Assembly: GCF_900110255.1 (NCBI RefSeq)
Contig: NZ_FODD01000003.1
Location: 1 to 64,000, forward strand
Length of the DNA stretch: 64,000 bases
Source: Actinacidiphila rubida
GTDB taxonomy: Bacteria; Actinomycetota; Actinomycetes; Streptomycetales; Streptomycetaceae
Direction: 5' to 3'
In this document: positions 8,948 through 18,680 of the stretch, piece after piece
Layout of the letters: every line of letters starts with the position of its first letter
Position numbering within the stretch: the stretch's first letter is position 1
Translations under genes and position numbers: made by a program
Notes under the pieces: model-generated
What the model was told of the DNA's origin: nothing
The model's database searches: none
Seen by the model: only the letters and a program-made list of their open reading frames with translations

Positions 8948-11835
8948 GTCCGGTCCCCCGCTCTCAGTTCCTGGCTCTCTCGCCGTCGCCCGCTCACCCA
9001 CGCCTGCGCCAGCAGCACCACGCAGGCCAGTACCACCAGTCCGGCCGACGGCAGGGCCAGCGACCACACGTCGGCGTGCAGGCCGAGTCCGAAGTCGACC
9101 GGGGCCAGGGACTGCGGCCCGGTCCCGAAGGTCAGCGACCGCAGGTCCACGCCCGGCCCCAGCAGCGGTATCACCGCCAGGCCGACGAGGACGCCGCCGA
9201 TCGCGGCCAGCAGTGCCTGCGGCAGCATCTCCAGCAGCACCAGCCGCCGCGACTGCCGCTTCGTCATGCCCATCGTGCGCAGCCTGGCCAGCAGCGTGGC
9301 CCGCTGCGGCGCCGCCTGCAGCAGCGACAGCAGCAGGGCCAGCGCGCTGTACAGGGCCCCGGCCGCGACCGCCCACAGGTAGATGGTGCGGGCGCCGTGC
9401 TGGAGGGCGCTGTCGGTCATCGCGGCCCGCTGCTCGCCGCGGGTCAGCACCGTCACGTACGCGGTGCTGTGGCTGGCCGTCCGGTGCAGCGCCGCGGCGT
9501 CGATGTGCCGGCCCGGCGCGTCCATCGCGAGCAGTGTCGTCGCGCCCAGGTACTGGTGGAACGCGGCCATGTCCGGGTGGACGGCGGCCAGTTGGGCGGA
9601 CGACACGATGACGAAGTTGTCACCCGGCGCGGCCGGGGTGGTCGGCAGCGTGCCCGCGCGGCGCACCTGGATCTCCCCGACGCCGGCGGAGATGGGCGCG
9701 GTGTCGTGGCCCAGGGCCTGCGCCATCTTCGTCGACAGCACCGCGGGCAGCGGTCCCGTGCCGTGCCAGCCGCTGTACACCGAGGCCGGGAACGCGGGCA
9801 GCCCGATCTCCCGGGTGAGCGCCGCGTAGTCGGCCGGGGCGACGATCACCAGTGAGTACGGCATGGGGAACTGCGTGTTGGGCCCGTTGGGTTCGACCCG
9901 CGCGGTCACCACGTGCCCGACGCCCGGCACCTTCTTCACCTGGCCCGGAAGCTGCTGGGGCAGCGCGGTCGCGGCGTCGATCCGCGCGTCGGCGCCGACC
10001 GTGGCGGTCGCCGCACGGTCCCGCCCGTGGTCGATGCCGGCGAGCACCGAACCGCCGAACGAGGCGACGGTCAGGGCTACCAGCAGGGCCAGCAGGGGCA
10101 GTTGGTTGGTCGACGGCGTGCGGCCCGCCCGGGCCAGGCCCAGATGGGTCACCGCTCCGGTCAGCCGCGAGGCCGGGCGGGCCAGCAGCCGCAGCGGCAG
10201 CGGATAGACCCGCAGCAGCACCAGGGCCGCGGCCACCGCGACCAGGACCGGCGCGGCGGCCAGGAACGGGTCCGTGCCGTGACCGGTGCCGCGCTGCCGC
10301 AGGGCCACCACCGCGCCCACCACCAGCACGGTGACGGTCAGTTCGGCGACCAGCCGGCGGCGGGAGGGACGGGCCGCGGCGATGTCCTCGCGCTCGGCCG
10401 GCCGGGGCCGCCGGGCCGCCCAGGCGCCCCGCAGCGGCAGCGCCACCACGGCGATCACCGTGACCAGCGCGCCCAGGAACACCGACATCGTCCAGCGCTG
10501 GGTGGGCAGGACCAGCAGGGCGAGCGCGATCCCGAGGACCCCGCCGGGCAGTGCGGCCGCCGTGGTCTCCCCGGCGAGCCGCCGCGCTATCCCGCGCAGC
10601 GAGCCGCCGCGCGAACGCATCAGCGCGATCTCGGGCCGCCGCCGCTCGGCGGCCAGGCCGCCGGCCATCAGCAGCACCGCGAACGCCGTGGTGCCGACGC
10701 CGATGGTGGCGATCAGCACCAGCGGCCACGCGGCCGTGCGTGCGGCGCTGAAGTCGTCCAGCAGTGAGCCGATGTTGCCCTCGATGTGCGCCATCGACTG
10801 GGTCCTGTTCTGCAGGGTGACCGCGACCGGCCCGCTGTCGAACGAGGCCAGCTCGCGCTGCAGCGCGGGGACCTGGTGCGCGGCCAGCGCGCCCGTGTCC
10901 AGGGGGTGGTGCCAGTACATGGTGACGCTCTGGTCGAGCACCGGGACGCTCAGCATCGCCGAGATGTCCACCAGCACGGTGAAGTGCCAGTAGGGCTTCG
11001 CATCGTCGCCGGGCGGGACCGGCGGCACCGAGACCAGCGGGCGCTGCAGGTCGTTGTCCTCGTTCCAGTACGCGGCGGCCGGGTCGCGCGGCGCGACGAT
11101 GCCGACGACGGTCACCGCGACGTTGGTCGGCGGGACGCCGTTCAGGTGCACGACCTGGCCGACCCTGATGTGCAAGACCTGCGCGATCTTCTGGGTCACG
11201 ACGCCCTCGACGGCCTGCCCGTTGCGCGAGTGCACCTGGCGCGGCAGCCGCCCGGAGACGATCCGCACGTGGTCGTCCAGGTGCTGCTGCCAGACCAGGG
11301 ACGCGGCCGGGAGGTGCTCCGACATGCGCGGGATCTGCGGGTCGGGGACGTCGACCTCCCTGGCCTGGCGCATGCCGACCACGGCCTGGCCCTTCAGCAG
11401 CCGCAGCGGGGGTGCGACGAGCTTCTGGAACTCGTCCTCGACCATCTGCATCCGGTCGATCGACGGGGGCTGCGATCCGTCCATGGCCGTGGCGGACCAG
11501 TCGTCCATCACCGAGATGCCGCGCGTGTGCACGGGCGCGCTCTGCACGGCCCGGCGCAGCGCGGTGTCCTCGTAGCGGTCGACCGCGCGCGGGAGTGCCG
11601 CCGCCAGGAACGCGGTCACCAGCACCAGCAGGCCGGTCGCGACCGCCGCGGCCGGCGCCGACCGGAGCCTGACCCGCACCCAGTCCAGCCCGTCCCGCGC
11701 CTCCGGCCCCGACGCGCCGTCCGCCCGGCCACCGCCCGTCCGGCCGGCCGTCTCCGGCCCCTCGGGCTCCGGGCCGCCGGTCTGCCCGGCTCCTGCCTCC
11801 ACGCCGCCCCGCTCCGCGTTCTGCTCGTCCGCCAT
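8944..11835 (-). CDS. Large FtsX/MacB-type ABC permease
   Basis: 963 residues. The N-terminal ~55 residues are charged and Gly/Pro-rich, then a membrane segment near 60-80 (ATGLLVLVTAFLAAALPRAV) opens a long extracytoplasmic domain. Two clusters of membrane helices follow, a central one with the FtsX-like core (LMRSRGGSLRGIARRLAGE) and a C-terminal one (RLRTMGMTKRQSRRLVLLEM). That is the duplicated FtsX architecture of large actinobacterial permeases. It lies 1 bp after the upstream permease gene and overlaps the ATPase gene, so the three form one operon. Substrate unknown; such systems usually export peptides, lipids or antibiotics or act on the envelope. Confidence 0.92.
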   Translation of the reverse strand: MADEQNAERGGVEAGAGQTGGPEPEGPETAGRTGGGRADGASGPEARDGLDWVRVRLRSAPAAAVATGLLVLVTAFLAAALPRAVDRYEDTALRRAVQSAPVHTRGISVMDDWSATAMDGSQPPSIDRMQMVEDEFQKLVAPPLRLLKGQAVVGMRQAREVDVPDPQIPRMSEHLPAASLVWQQHLDDHVRIVSGRLPRQVHSRNGQAVEGVVTQKIAQVLHIRVGQVVHLNGVPPTNVAVTVVGIVAPRDPAAAYWNEDNDLQRPLVSVPPVPPGDDAKPYWHFTVLVDISAMLSVPVLDQSVTMYWHHPLDTGALAAHQVPALQRELASFDSGPVAVTLQNRTQSMAHIEGNIGSLLDDFSAARTAAWPLVLIATIGVGTTAFAVLLMAGGLAAERRRPEIALMRSRGGSLRGIARRLAGETTAAALPGGVLGIALALLVLPTQRWTMSVFLGALVTVIAVVALPLRGAWAARRPRPAEREDIAAARPSRRRLVAELTVTVLVVGAVVALRQRGTGHGTDPFLAAAPVLVAVAAALVLLRVYPLPLRLLARPASRLTGAVTHLGLARAGRTPSTNQLPLLALLVALTVASFGGSVLAGIDHGRDRAATATVGADARIDAATALPQQLPGQVKKVPGVGHVVTARVEPNGPNTQFPMPYSLVIVAPADYAALTREIGLPAFPASVYSGWHGTGPLPAVLSTKMAQALGHDTAPISAGVGEIQVRRAGTLPTTPAAPGDNFVIVSSAQLAAVHPDMAAFHQYLGATTLLAMDAPGRHIDAAALHRTASHSTAYVTVLTRGEQRAAMTDSALQHGARTIYLWAVAAGALYSALALLLSLLQAAPQRATLLARLRTMGMTKRQSRRLVLLEMLPQALLAAIGGVLVGLAVIPLLGPGVDLRSLTFGTGPQSLAPVDFGLGLHADVWSLALPSAGLVVLACVVLLAQAWVSGRRRESQELRAGDRT

Positions 11836-11836
11836 C

Positions 11837-14800
11837 TCAGTCCTCCCCCTGGCGCCGCAGCGCCGACGCCGGATCGCCGCGCCGCAGCGCGGTGGCCACC
11901 ACCACCAGCAGCGGCACCACCAGCACCACCCCGAGCAGCTCGGCCAGCGGCCCGACCGGCATCGACACCCGCAGTTCGGGCACCGGCCGGGTGGCCTGCG
12001 TGGTCAGCACGATCAGCGGCGTCACCAACTGCGTCAGCAAAGCACCCAGCACCACCCCGACGATCAGCGAGACGAGCACCAGGAGCCCCTGTTCCGCGGC
12101 GATCATCCGGGCCAGTCTGCGGCGCGGCGCGCCCAGGGCCCGCAGCACCGCGAACTCCCCGTTGCGCTCGCGGATCGCGCCCACCGACGCGACGGCGAAG
12201 CCGACCGCGGCGAGCACGGCCGCCGCGATCACCGCCGCGGGCAGCGCCGACTGCGGGCCGGCGCCCAGCGGGTCGCCGCGCAGCTCGTCCGCGGACTCCT
12301 CGCGCACCAGCACGGTGTCGACGTCGGTGCGGCTCCGGAGCGCCGCCGCCACCTTCGCGCTGTCGCCGGGCGCGGTCGCCAGCCACCACTCGGAGGGCGT
12401 CAGGGGGCGGGCGTCGTTCGCCTGCAGCACCTGGTCGAGGGCCCGCAGGTCGAGCAGCAGCGCCCCGGCGTCCTTGGCCTGCGTGACCGTGTCGACGGAG
12501 GCGCCGGTCGCCGGGGCGTCGGAGAACGTGGGGTCGTTGCCCGTGGCGGGCATCTCCTTGACCGCAGCCGTGATCCGCACCGGTATGACGATCTGGTTGA
12601 TCTGCACGTTCACCTGGTTCCCGACCTTCGCGCCGACCGCATTGAGGTAGGAGTCGGTGGCGATGCCGGCCAGCGCCGGCAGCGGGCCGGAGTGGTCCGT
12701 CCGCAGCCGCAGGGTGATGCCCGGCGTCTCGCCGTAGGGCTGCGGGATGTTGATCTCGGAACCGGTGGTGTAGTCCACGGTCATCACCGGGCCGCCGCTG
12801 AAATCGGGGTCGGTCGCCGCGGGGTTCACGACCCCCGGCAGCGTGTTGGTGGCCTCGTTGTCGTAGGCGGCGAACGACGACCAGGACGAACGGGCGGGCA
12901 TCCGCAGCATTTTCGTGCTGCCGTTCCGGTCGGTGGTCTGCACGGCGGAGATGGTCAGCCGGCCCTTGTCGGCCTGCTGGGGCACGGCATAGGCCATGTC
13001 GATGCCGGTCAGCTGGAGCGATCCGGAGGGGGAGCCCTGGCTGCCGGACTGGGCGGCCAGCGACAGGACGAGCCGGTGCGGCCTGCCGTCCGCCGGAAGC
13101 TGGCCGGCGCTGAAGGGGTAGTCGACGCCCCAGGCGTCGGTCAGGTTGGCCACGATGGCGGCGGGCGTCGCCGTGGCGTCCGGCCGGCCGTCGGCCTTCC
13201 CCAGCGCTGTCAGCGTCGCGGTGAACGTGATGTCGCGGGTGGTGCCCGGCACCATCGGGCCGCTGGCGGTCCCGCTGGTGGCGGTCTGCAGCGGCTTCAT
13301 CAGGTCGGCCGCCTTGCGTCCGCCCGTCAGGTCGGAGCGGAACAGCATCGTGCTGCCCGCCGACTTGGTGTCGACGGCGAGGGCGGTGGCGTGCCTCTGC
13401 TCGGTGAGGAGCAGGTCCTGGCGGGTCGCGGGGGTGGCGGCCTTGATCCCGGGCGTCGAGGCGAAGATGCCGGCCTGCCCGAAGGGCGGGGTGGTCATGC
13501 CGGTGACCCGGATGTCGGAGCCCACCGCGAAGTCGGCCTGGTCGCGCTGCGAGCGGTCCCAGCTCGCGCCCTGCCCGATCGCGAACATGCCCATCGCGAC
13601 GGCCAGGACCAGCAGCAGCGCGGCGCCCGCGCCGCGGCGGGGCCGGCGGGCCAGCTGCCAGCCGGCCAGCGGCCACGCGAGGCCGCGGCCGCGGGCCGCC
13701 CGCCGCTCGCCGAGCTTGGCGACCACCGGCAGCAGCCGCAGCACGAGCACGGTGCCGGCCAGCAGGCACAGGGCCGGCGCGGCGACCAGCACCGGGTCGA
13801 TGCCGAGGCCGCCGCCGGTGGTCGTGCTGAGGGCGCCGCCGCCGGAGGCCCTGCGGTGCAGCTGCCAGAACGCGATGCCGGCGACCAGCAGCAGGGCGAC
13901 GTCGCCGCCGGCCTGCACCGCCCCGGGGACGGCGCCGCGCCGGAAGCGTGCCGCGCGCTGCACCGCGAAGGCGCCCCCGGACCGCAGCGCGGGCACCACG
14001 ACGGCGAAGGCGCAGGCCAGAGCGGCGACCACGGCGACCAGCCAGGCCCCGGGGCCGCCGGCGCCGTTCAGGCTGACGCCGGTGCGGGCCATCGCGCCCG
14101 TCCCGGCCAGCAGGCGGGTCACCGGACCGGCCAGCAGCGGGGCGACGAGGGCCGCGGGCACGGCCAGCAGCAGCGCCTCGATCGTGGCGAGCCGTCCCAC
14201 CCGGGCCCGGGAGCCGCCGCGGGCCCGCAGCAGCGACGTTTCACCGGCGCGCTCCTCGGCCAGCAGCTGGGCGACCAGCAGCAGGGCGAACGCGGCCAGG
14301 ATCACCAGCTGCAGCGCGCCGATCAGCAGCGTGGAGCGGGTGACCAGCATGCTGCGGCGCAGCGAGTCGATCAGGTCCGGCAGCGAGCTCTGGGACTGCG
14401 CCTGACCGGTGGCCCGCGCGTTCTGCAGGTTCTCCAGCGTCTGCTTCACGGAGTTCTCGAGCGTGCCCATCCGCGCGGCGGACGCCTGGCGGAAGTCGCC
14501 CACGGCCTGCCAGACCATGGCGGCCGACGCCACGCGGCCCGAGGTGAACGTGCCGCCGTCCACCACCATCGGCCCGTAGGTGGTGAAGGCGACGGTGTGC
14601 ACCCCGCGCCCGTTCAGCGGGTCGAGCTGCCAGTACGGGGAGGTGCTGTCGGTCGGCTTGTAGACGCCGGTGACGTGGATCCGCAGCGGCGGGCCGCCCA
14701 GCCGGTTGGTCAGGGTGACGGACGTGCCGGGCGTGGTCCGCAGCGCCTCGGCGGCGACCTGCGGCACGGCCACGTCGACCTCGGTGGCGCCCTTGGCCGC

Positions 14801-15229
14801 GGGCGCCGGCCAGGAGCCGGAGACCAGGGTCAGGCGCGACCGGTCGAAGGTCGCCAGCAGGGTCAGGTCGGGGTCGCTGCTCTTGACGCTGCCCGGGGCC
14901 CGCAGCGAGAACGGCAGCCCGTACGGTCCCGACTGCGTGCTGCGGTGCACCGTCGCGGGCGGGCTGCCGAACGATCCGGCCAGTTGCCGCTGGACGGCGG
15001 CGTCCAGCGGGCCGGGCGCGGTGCCGGAGACGTCCGCCCGCACGTCGACGGTCGCCCGGTCGGCCGCCTGGTGCTGGAGCGTCCTGCGCAGCGCCGCGTC
15101 GCCGATGGCGCCGGTGAACGCCGTGAAGGTGGCCAGCACGCAGGTGGTGAGGACCACGGTCAGTGCGGCGGCGGCGAGCAGGAGTCGGTGCGCGCGCACG
15201 CGCAGCAGGACAAAGCCGGTCACCAGCAT
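11837..15229 (-). CDS. Large FtsX/MacB-type ABC permease, first gene of the operon
   Basis: 1130 residues from ATG 15229, with GGGGGG directly ahead. A first membrane segment lies at about 12-40 (LLLAAAALTVVLTTCVLATFTAF), then a long extracytoplasmic domain. A central helix cluster contains the FtsX-like turn LLRARGGSRARVGRLATIEALLL, a second extracytoplasmic domain follows, and the C-terminal FtsX module has FAVLRALGAPRRRLARMIAAEQ. Same architecture as the next gene but only distantly similar, so the transporter is a heterodimer of two double-FtsX subunits with one ATPase. Promoter expected in 15230-15381. Confidence 0.92.
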   Translation of the reverse strand: MLVTGFVLLRVRAHRLLLAAAALTVVLTTCVLATFTAFTGAIGDAALRRTLQHQAADRATVDVRADVSGTAPGPLDAAVQRQLAGSFGSPPATVHRSTQSGPYGLPFSLRAPGSVKSSDPDLTLLATFDRSRLTLVSGSWPAPAAKGATEVDVAVPQVAAEALRTTPGTSVTLTNRLGGPPLRIHVTGVYKPTDSTSPYWQLDPLNGRGVHTVAFTTYGPMVVDGGTFTSGRVASAAMVWQAVGDFRQASAARMGTLENSVKQTLENLQNARATGQAQSQSSLPDLIDSLRRSMLVTRSTLLIGALQLVILAAFALLLVAQLLAEERAGETSLLRARGGSRARVGRLATIEALLLAVPAALVAPLLAGPVTRLLAGTGAMARTGVSLNGAGGPGAWLVAVVAALACAFAVVVPALRSGGAFAVQRAARFRRGAVPGAVQAGGDVALLLVAGIAFWQLHRRASGGGALSTTTGGGLGIDPVLVAAPALCLLAGTVLVLRLLPVVAKLGERRAARGRGLAWPLAGWQLARRPRRGAGAALLLVLAVAMGMFAIGQGASWDRSQRDQADFAVGSDIRVTGMTTPPFGQAGIFASTPGIKAATPATRQDLLLTEQRHATALAVDTKSAGSTMLFRSDLTGGRKAADLMKPLQTATSGTASGPMVPGTTRDITFTATLTALGKADGRPDATATPAAIVANLTDAWGVDYPFSAGQLPADGRPHRLVLSLAAQSGSQGSPSGSLQLTGIDMAYAVPQQADKGRLTISAVQTTDRNGSTKMLRMPARSSWSSFAAYDNEATNTLPGVVNPAATDPDFSGGPVMTVDYTTGSEINIPQPYGETPGITLRLRTDHSGPLPALAGIATDSYLNAVGAKVGNQVNVQINQIVIPVRITAAVKEMPATGNDPTFSDAPATGASVDTVTQAKDAGALLLDLRALDQVLQANDARPLTPSEWWLATAPGDSAKVAAALRSRTDVDTVLVREESADELRGDPLGAGPQSALPAAVIAAAVLAAVGFAVASVGAIRERNGEFAVLRALGAPRRRLARMIAAEQGLLVLVSLIVGVVLGALLTQLVTPLIVLTTQATRPVPELRVSMPVGPLAELLGVVLVVPLLVVVATALRRGDPASALRRQGED

Positions 15230-15381
15230 TCCCCCCGTTCTGTTACTGAGCGGATGCTCTCAAAGGGGGGCGCACTGTTGAACCATGGCGGAGATTGTCG
15301 CAATGCGATCGTGACCGACCGCACGGCGAAAAGGAATCCCGCAGTCCGGCAGAAAACCGTCTGCGGGGAGGAAATCCCAGG

Positions 15382-15786
15382 TCAGCCCGCTGTGTTGACC
15401 ATCGAAGCGGCCGCATACACCAGGTAGTCCCAGAGTTGCTGCTCGTGAGCGGGCTGCAATTGCAACTCGTCGACAGCGGTACGCATATGGCGCAGCCACG
15501 CATCGTGAGCGGCCCGGTCCACGGCGAAAGGCGCGTGGCGCATGCGCAGCCGCGGGTGCCCGCGTTCGTCGCTGTACGTGCGCGGGCCGCCCCAGTACTG
15601 CACGAGGAACAGCCGCAGCCGCTCCTCGGCCGGGCCCAGGTCCTCCTCCGGGTACATCGCCCGCAGCTCCGGGTCCTCCGCCACGCCCTGGTAGAAGCGG
15701 TGCACCAGCCGGCGGAAGGTCTCCTCGCCGCCCACCAGCTCGTAGAACGTCTGCTGCTGGAGCGCGCCGCGCGGGATCTCAGTCAC
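15382..15786 (-). CDS. glbO: Group II truncated haemoglobin (trHbO)
   Basis: 134 residues from GTG 15786, with AGGGGGG upstream; the longer frame to 15861 lacks family similarity. Hallmarks of the two-over-two globin fold are visible. They include the B-helix Tyr in VHRFY, the [13 protein letters not shown] stretch, the proximal F8 His in RLRMRHAPF and the group II Trp at G8 in DAWLRHM. TrHbO proteins bind O2 tightly and are linked to membrane oxygen transfer and protection against NO or peroxide. It is transcribed divergently from the methyltransferase gene, with 73 bp between. Confidence 0.93.
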   Translation of the reverse strand: MTEIPRGALQQQTFYELVGGEETFRRLVHRFYQGVAEDPELRAMYPEEDLGPAEERLRLFLVQYWGGPRTYSDERGHPRLRMRHAPFAVDRAAHDAWLRHMRTAVDELQLQPAHEQQLWDYLVYAAASMVNTAG

Positions 15787-15859
15787 CCCCCTATGGTCGC
15801 AGACGCCCCGGCCGAGGACCCCGGTCGTAGGACCCCGGCCCGGGGAGCACGATGGAACC

Positions 15860-16762
15860 ATGGCCGGGGCTGCCTACGAGGCCGGTTACGACGAGCGCTA
15901 CCGGGTGGCGGCGCGGGCCCTGCGCGCCCGGATGGTGCGCAGGATCGTCGCGGGCGGCGGGCTCACCGACCCGGCCTGGCGGGCGGCGTTCGCCGAGGTG
16001 CCGCGGCACCTGTTCGTGCTCGGCTACGGCCTGGACGAGCCGCCGGCCGACGACGGCGATCCGCGCCGCGGGCTGCGGCTCCTGGCCTCCGCCTACGCGG
16101 ACCGGCCGATCGCCACGCACGTGGTCGGCGGCGAGCTGGTCTCCTCCAGCAGCCAGCCGTCGCTGATGGCCCTGATGTGCGAGGCCCTCGAGGTGGACGA
16201 CGGCCAGCGGGTGCTGGAGATCGGCGCGGGCACCGGGTACAACGCGGCGCTGCTCGCGTACCGCCTCGGACCGGACACCGGCACCGTCACCACCATCGAC
16301 ATCGACGAGGTGATCACCGGTGCCGCCCGTGCGCACCTGGACGCCTACGGGACGCCCGAGGCCCGCTCGGTCGCCGTCGTCACCGGCGACGGGGCGCTCG
16401 GCCACGCCGCCCGCGCGCCCTACGACCGGATCGTGGCGACCTGCGGGCTGCCGTCGATCCCCGAGGCGTGGACGGAGCAGTGCCGGCCCGGCGGGCTCGT
16501 CCTCGCGCCGCTGGCGACCGGACTCGTCCTGCTCACGGTGCTCGGACCGGGGCGGGCGGAGGGCCGCTTCCTGCACACCCCCGCGTTCTTCGTGTCGCTG
16601 CGCGGCGCGGCCGCCGGCAGCGCGCACCGCCGCCTGGGCGACGAGCTGTTCGGCGGCCGGCACCCGGACCGCAGCCGGTTCGGCATGACCGTGGACCGGG
16701 AACGGCAGTGGCTGTGGCTGGACGACCCCGGCGGCCCCGACACCTGGGAGATCACCGGCTGA
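15860..16762 (+). CDS. Protein-L-isoaspartate O-methyltransferase-like protein
   Basis: 300 residues. The SAM-binding motif I is [14 protein letters not shown], preceded by [16 protein letters not shown], the position where PCMT enzymes bind the isoaspartyl substrate. Motif II is VVTGDGALG, and [24 protein letters not shown] completes the fold. The C-terminal extension beyond about residue 215 is typical of actinobacterial PCMT-like proteins, some of which modify ribosomal peptides rather than repair proteins. There is no lanthipeptide precursor next to it, so repair or a general methyltransferase role is more likely. Converges with the MBL-fold gene. Confidence 0.88.
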   Translation: MAGAAYEAGYDERYRVAARALRARMVRRIVAGGGLTDPAWRAAFAEVPRHLFVLGYGLDEPPADDGDPRRGLRLLASAYADRPIATHVVGGELVSSSSQPSLMALMCEALEVDDGQRVLEIGAGTGYNAALLAYRLGPDTGTVTTIDIDEVITGAARAHLDAYGTPEARSVAVVTGDGALGHAARAPYDRIVATCGLPSIPEAWTEQCRPGGLVLAPLATGLVLLTVLGPGRAEGRFLHTPAFFVSLRGAAAGSAHRRLGDELFGGRHPDRSRFGMTVDRERQWLWLDDPGGPDTWEITG

Positions 16763-16790
16763 GCGGCCGGTGCGGCGGTGTGCGTACCGC

Positions 16791-17492
16791 TCAGCGGGTC
16801 GGCTCCCACACCGACGCGTCGTGCGCGAACAGCACCCGCCTCGGGTCGAACTCCAGCAGCCGCCGTGGCCAGTCGTCGGGTTCCGGCAGCGGGGGGCGGG
16901 CGCCTTCGGCGACCGCGGTGGCCGCCAGCCGGGACGCGGCGAAGTCGGAGGCCGTGGCGTGGGTCTGCCCGGCGAGGACCACCGTGCCGTCGGGCCGCCT
17001 GACGACCAGCGACTGGTGCCCCGCGGTGTGCCCGGGCGTCGGCACCACCCACAGGCCGGGCCGCACCTCCGCCTCGCCGGACAGTTCCTCGTACGCGGCG
17101 CCGGGGAAGTCCACCAGGTGCTCGGGGGTGTGCTCGCCGCCGCGCACCAGCGCCATCTCCGCGGCCTGGACGAGGATCGGGGTGCCCGCGAACAGCGGGT
17201 TGCCGCCGATGTGGTCGAAGTGCAGGTGGCAGTTGACGACCACGGACACGTCCCCGGGCGCGAGACCGGCCGCGGCCAGCGCCTCGGACAGCGGGCGCCG
17301 GAAGGGCCGGTAGTGCGCGTCGGTCCCGGCGTCGGCGGTGCCGATGCCGGTGTCGAACAGCAGCACCTCGCCGCCGTGGCGCACCAGGTAGGCCAGTGCC
17401 GGTTCCACGCGTGGCGCCCCGCCGGCGGTCTCCGTGCCCGGCCGGACGAACCAGCCCAGGTCCAGGCGGCGCACCGCGGGCTGCTCTGCCAT
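16791..17492 (-). CDS. MBL-fold metallo-hydrolase (AHL-lactonase-like)
   Basis: 233 residues. The metal-binding motif HLHFDHIGGN is present, with the later His of PTPGHTAGHQSL, Asp/Gln around LAGQTHAT and the C-terminal FAHDASVW completing the dinuclear site. N-terminal LLFDTGIGT is typical of lactonase and phosphodiesterase members. Start ATG 17492; the frame extends upstream without support. It is the last gene of the PknG/PP2C/vWA/FHA run, 35 bp after the FHA gene, so probably co-transcribed. The substrate cannot be stated; quorum-quenching is only a family possibility. Confidence 0.88.
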   Translation of the reverse strand: MAEQPAVRRLDLGWFVRPGTETAGGAPRVEPALAYLVRHGGEVLLFDTGIGTADAGTDAHYRPFRRPLSEALAAAGLAPGDVSVVVNCHLHFDHIGGNPLFAGTPILVQAAEMALVRGGEHTPEHLVDFPGAAYEELSGEAEVRPGLWVVPTPGHTAGHQSLVVRRPDGTVVLAGQTHATASDFAASRLAATAVAEGARPPLPEPDDWPRRLLEFDPRRVLFAHDASVWEPTR

Positions 17493-17527
17493 CGGATCGG
17501 CTCCTTCCGGCCGGAACGCGGGCCCGG

Positions 17528-18610
17528 TCAGGCCCGCATGAGGGTGATCGTCGTCCAGGCGCCCACGTGCACCCGGTCGCCTTCGGCCAGCGGCACCGGC
17601 GTGTACGGCCGGATCGACTCCTCCGCGAGGTTGACCGTCGTGCCGTTGGTGGAGTCCTGGTCCACCACCGACCAGGTGCCGTCGGCCTGCCGCACCAGCA
17701 CCGCGTGCTGGTGGGACACCCCCGGGTCCTCGGGTGCCCGGGACAGGTCGATGTCCGGCGCCTCGCCGGTGCTGTGCCGGCGACGGCCGATGGTGACCTG
17801 GTGGCCGTCCAGCGGCAGTCGCACCTCGGGCGAGAACGCGGGGAAGTACAGGGCCTGCGCGTCCGGACCGCTGCGGGCCATCATCGCGGTGAAGTACTCG
17901 CGGTCCGCCGCGACCACCACCGTCCACGACGTGCCGCGGTCCGGCTGCTGCGGCACGACCGTCGGCACCGAGGAGGGCGCCGGGGAGACGGCGGTGGCGG
18001 ACGACGCCGGGGCGGGTGCGGACGGGACGGCGGTCGCGGCGGGGCCGGCGGCCTGACCCGGGTGCGGCACGGGCACCGAGGGTGGTTCGAGCAGGAAGTC
18101 GCCCGACCCGGCCAGCGTCACCGACTCCGAAGGCACCGGCTCCGCCGGGCGGTTGATCTGCGAGGGCCGGGACCGCTGCGACTCGTGGCGCTGGTACGGC
18201 GGATAGCCCGGGGCGGTGGGCGGCACCCCCGTGGGCGCACCGGTCGGCACGCCCGTCACCGGGCCGGGCGGCATCCCGCGGCCCGGCGCCGGGACCGGCC
18301 CGAGCGGCGACGCGGCCGCCGGGGCCCGGAAGTTGTACCGGCACTCCTCGCAGAACAGCGCCGCGCCCTCCCGGGGCGTGCCGCACCGCGGGCACGCCTC
18401 GACCGCGGCCGTCAGGTCCGGGGCGAACCCGGGCGGCTGCGGCGACGACGGCGGCGCCGACGCGGGCGACACCGACGACGAGGAGTAGGACGACGGCTGG
18501 TGTGAACCGTGACTCGACGCGGTCGAGGCCGGGGGCGGAGTCATCCGCATCCCGCAGACCTCGCACCAGTCGTCGGTTCCCGACTGGTGTCCGTTCGGAC
18601 AGATCGGCAT
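17528..18610 (-). CDS. Zinc-ribbon and FHA-domain protein
   Basis: 360 residues from ATG 18610 (MPICPNGHQSGTDDWCEVCG). Two Cys4 zinc ribbons are visible, the first at the N-terminus and a second near 80-105 (CPRCGTPREGAALFCEECR). A long Pro/Ser/Ala-rich linker follows, and a C-terminal FHA domain (about 270-350) contains the phosphothreonine-binding pattern RSRAP-like SRAPEDPGVSHQHAVLV and DSTNGT. FHA domains bind phosphothreonine, so this protein is a natural reader of the PknG-like kinase encoded upstream. It differs from mycobacterial GarA, which is a short FHA protein without zinc ribbons. Confidence 0.92.
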   Translation of the reverse strand: MPICPNGHQSGTDDWCEVCGMRMTPPPASTASSHGSHQPSSYSSSSVSPASAPPSSPQPPGFAPDLTAAVEACPRCGTPREGAALFCEECRYNFRAPAAASPLGPVPAPGRGMPPGPVTGVPTGAPTGVPPTAPGYPPYQRHESQRSRPSQINRPAEPVPSESVTLAGSGDFLLEPPSVPVPHPGQAAGPAATAVPSAPAPASSATAVSPAPSSVPTVVPQQPDRGTSWTVVVAADREYFTAMMARSGPDAQALYFPAFSPEVRLPLDGHQVTIGRRRHSTGEAPDIDLSRAPEDPGVSHQHAVLVRQADGTWSVVDQDSTNGTTVNLAEESIRPYTPVPLAEGDRVHVGAWTTITLMRA

Positions 18611-18680
18611 GGCACCGGCTCCCCCTCCGCCCACCGGGGGCGGATCCACAGGTCGTGCGCGAGCACTATGTACCCGTCGG

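Noticed and set aside
7853..15229. Antibiotic biosynthesis or resistance cluster around the large ABC system
   Set aside because: No biosynthetic genes on either side; neighbours are housekeeping genes.
15860..16762. Lanthipeptide or other RiPP cluster built on the PCMT-like methyltransferase
   Set aside because: No precursor peptide, cyclase or dehydratase gene lies next to it.
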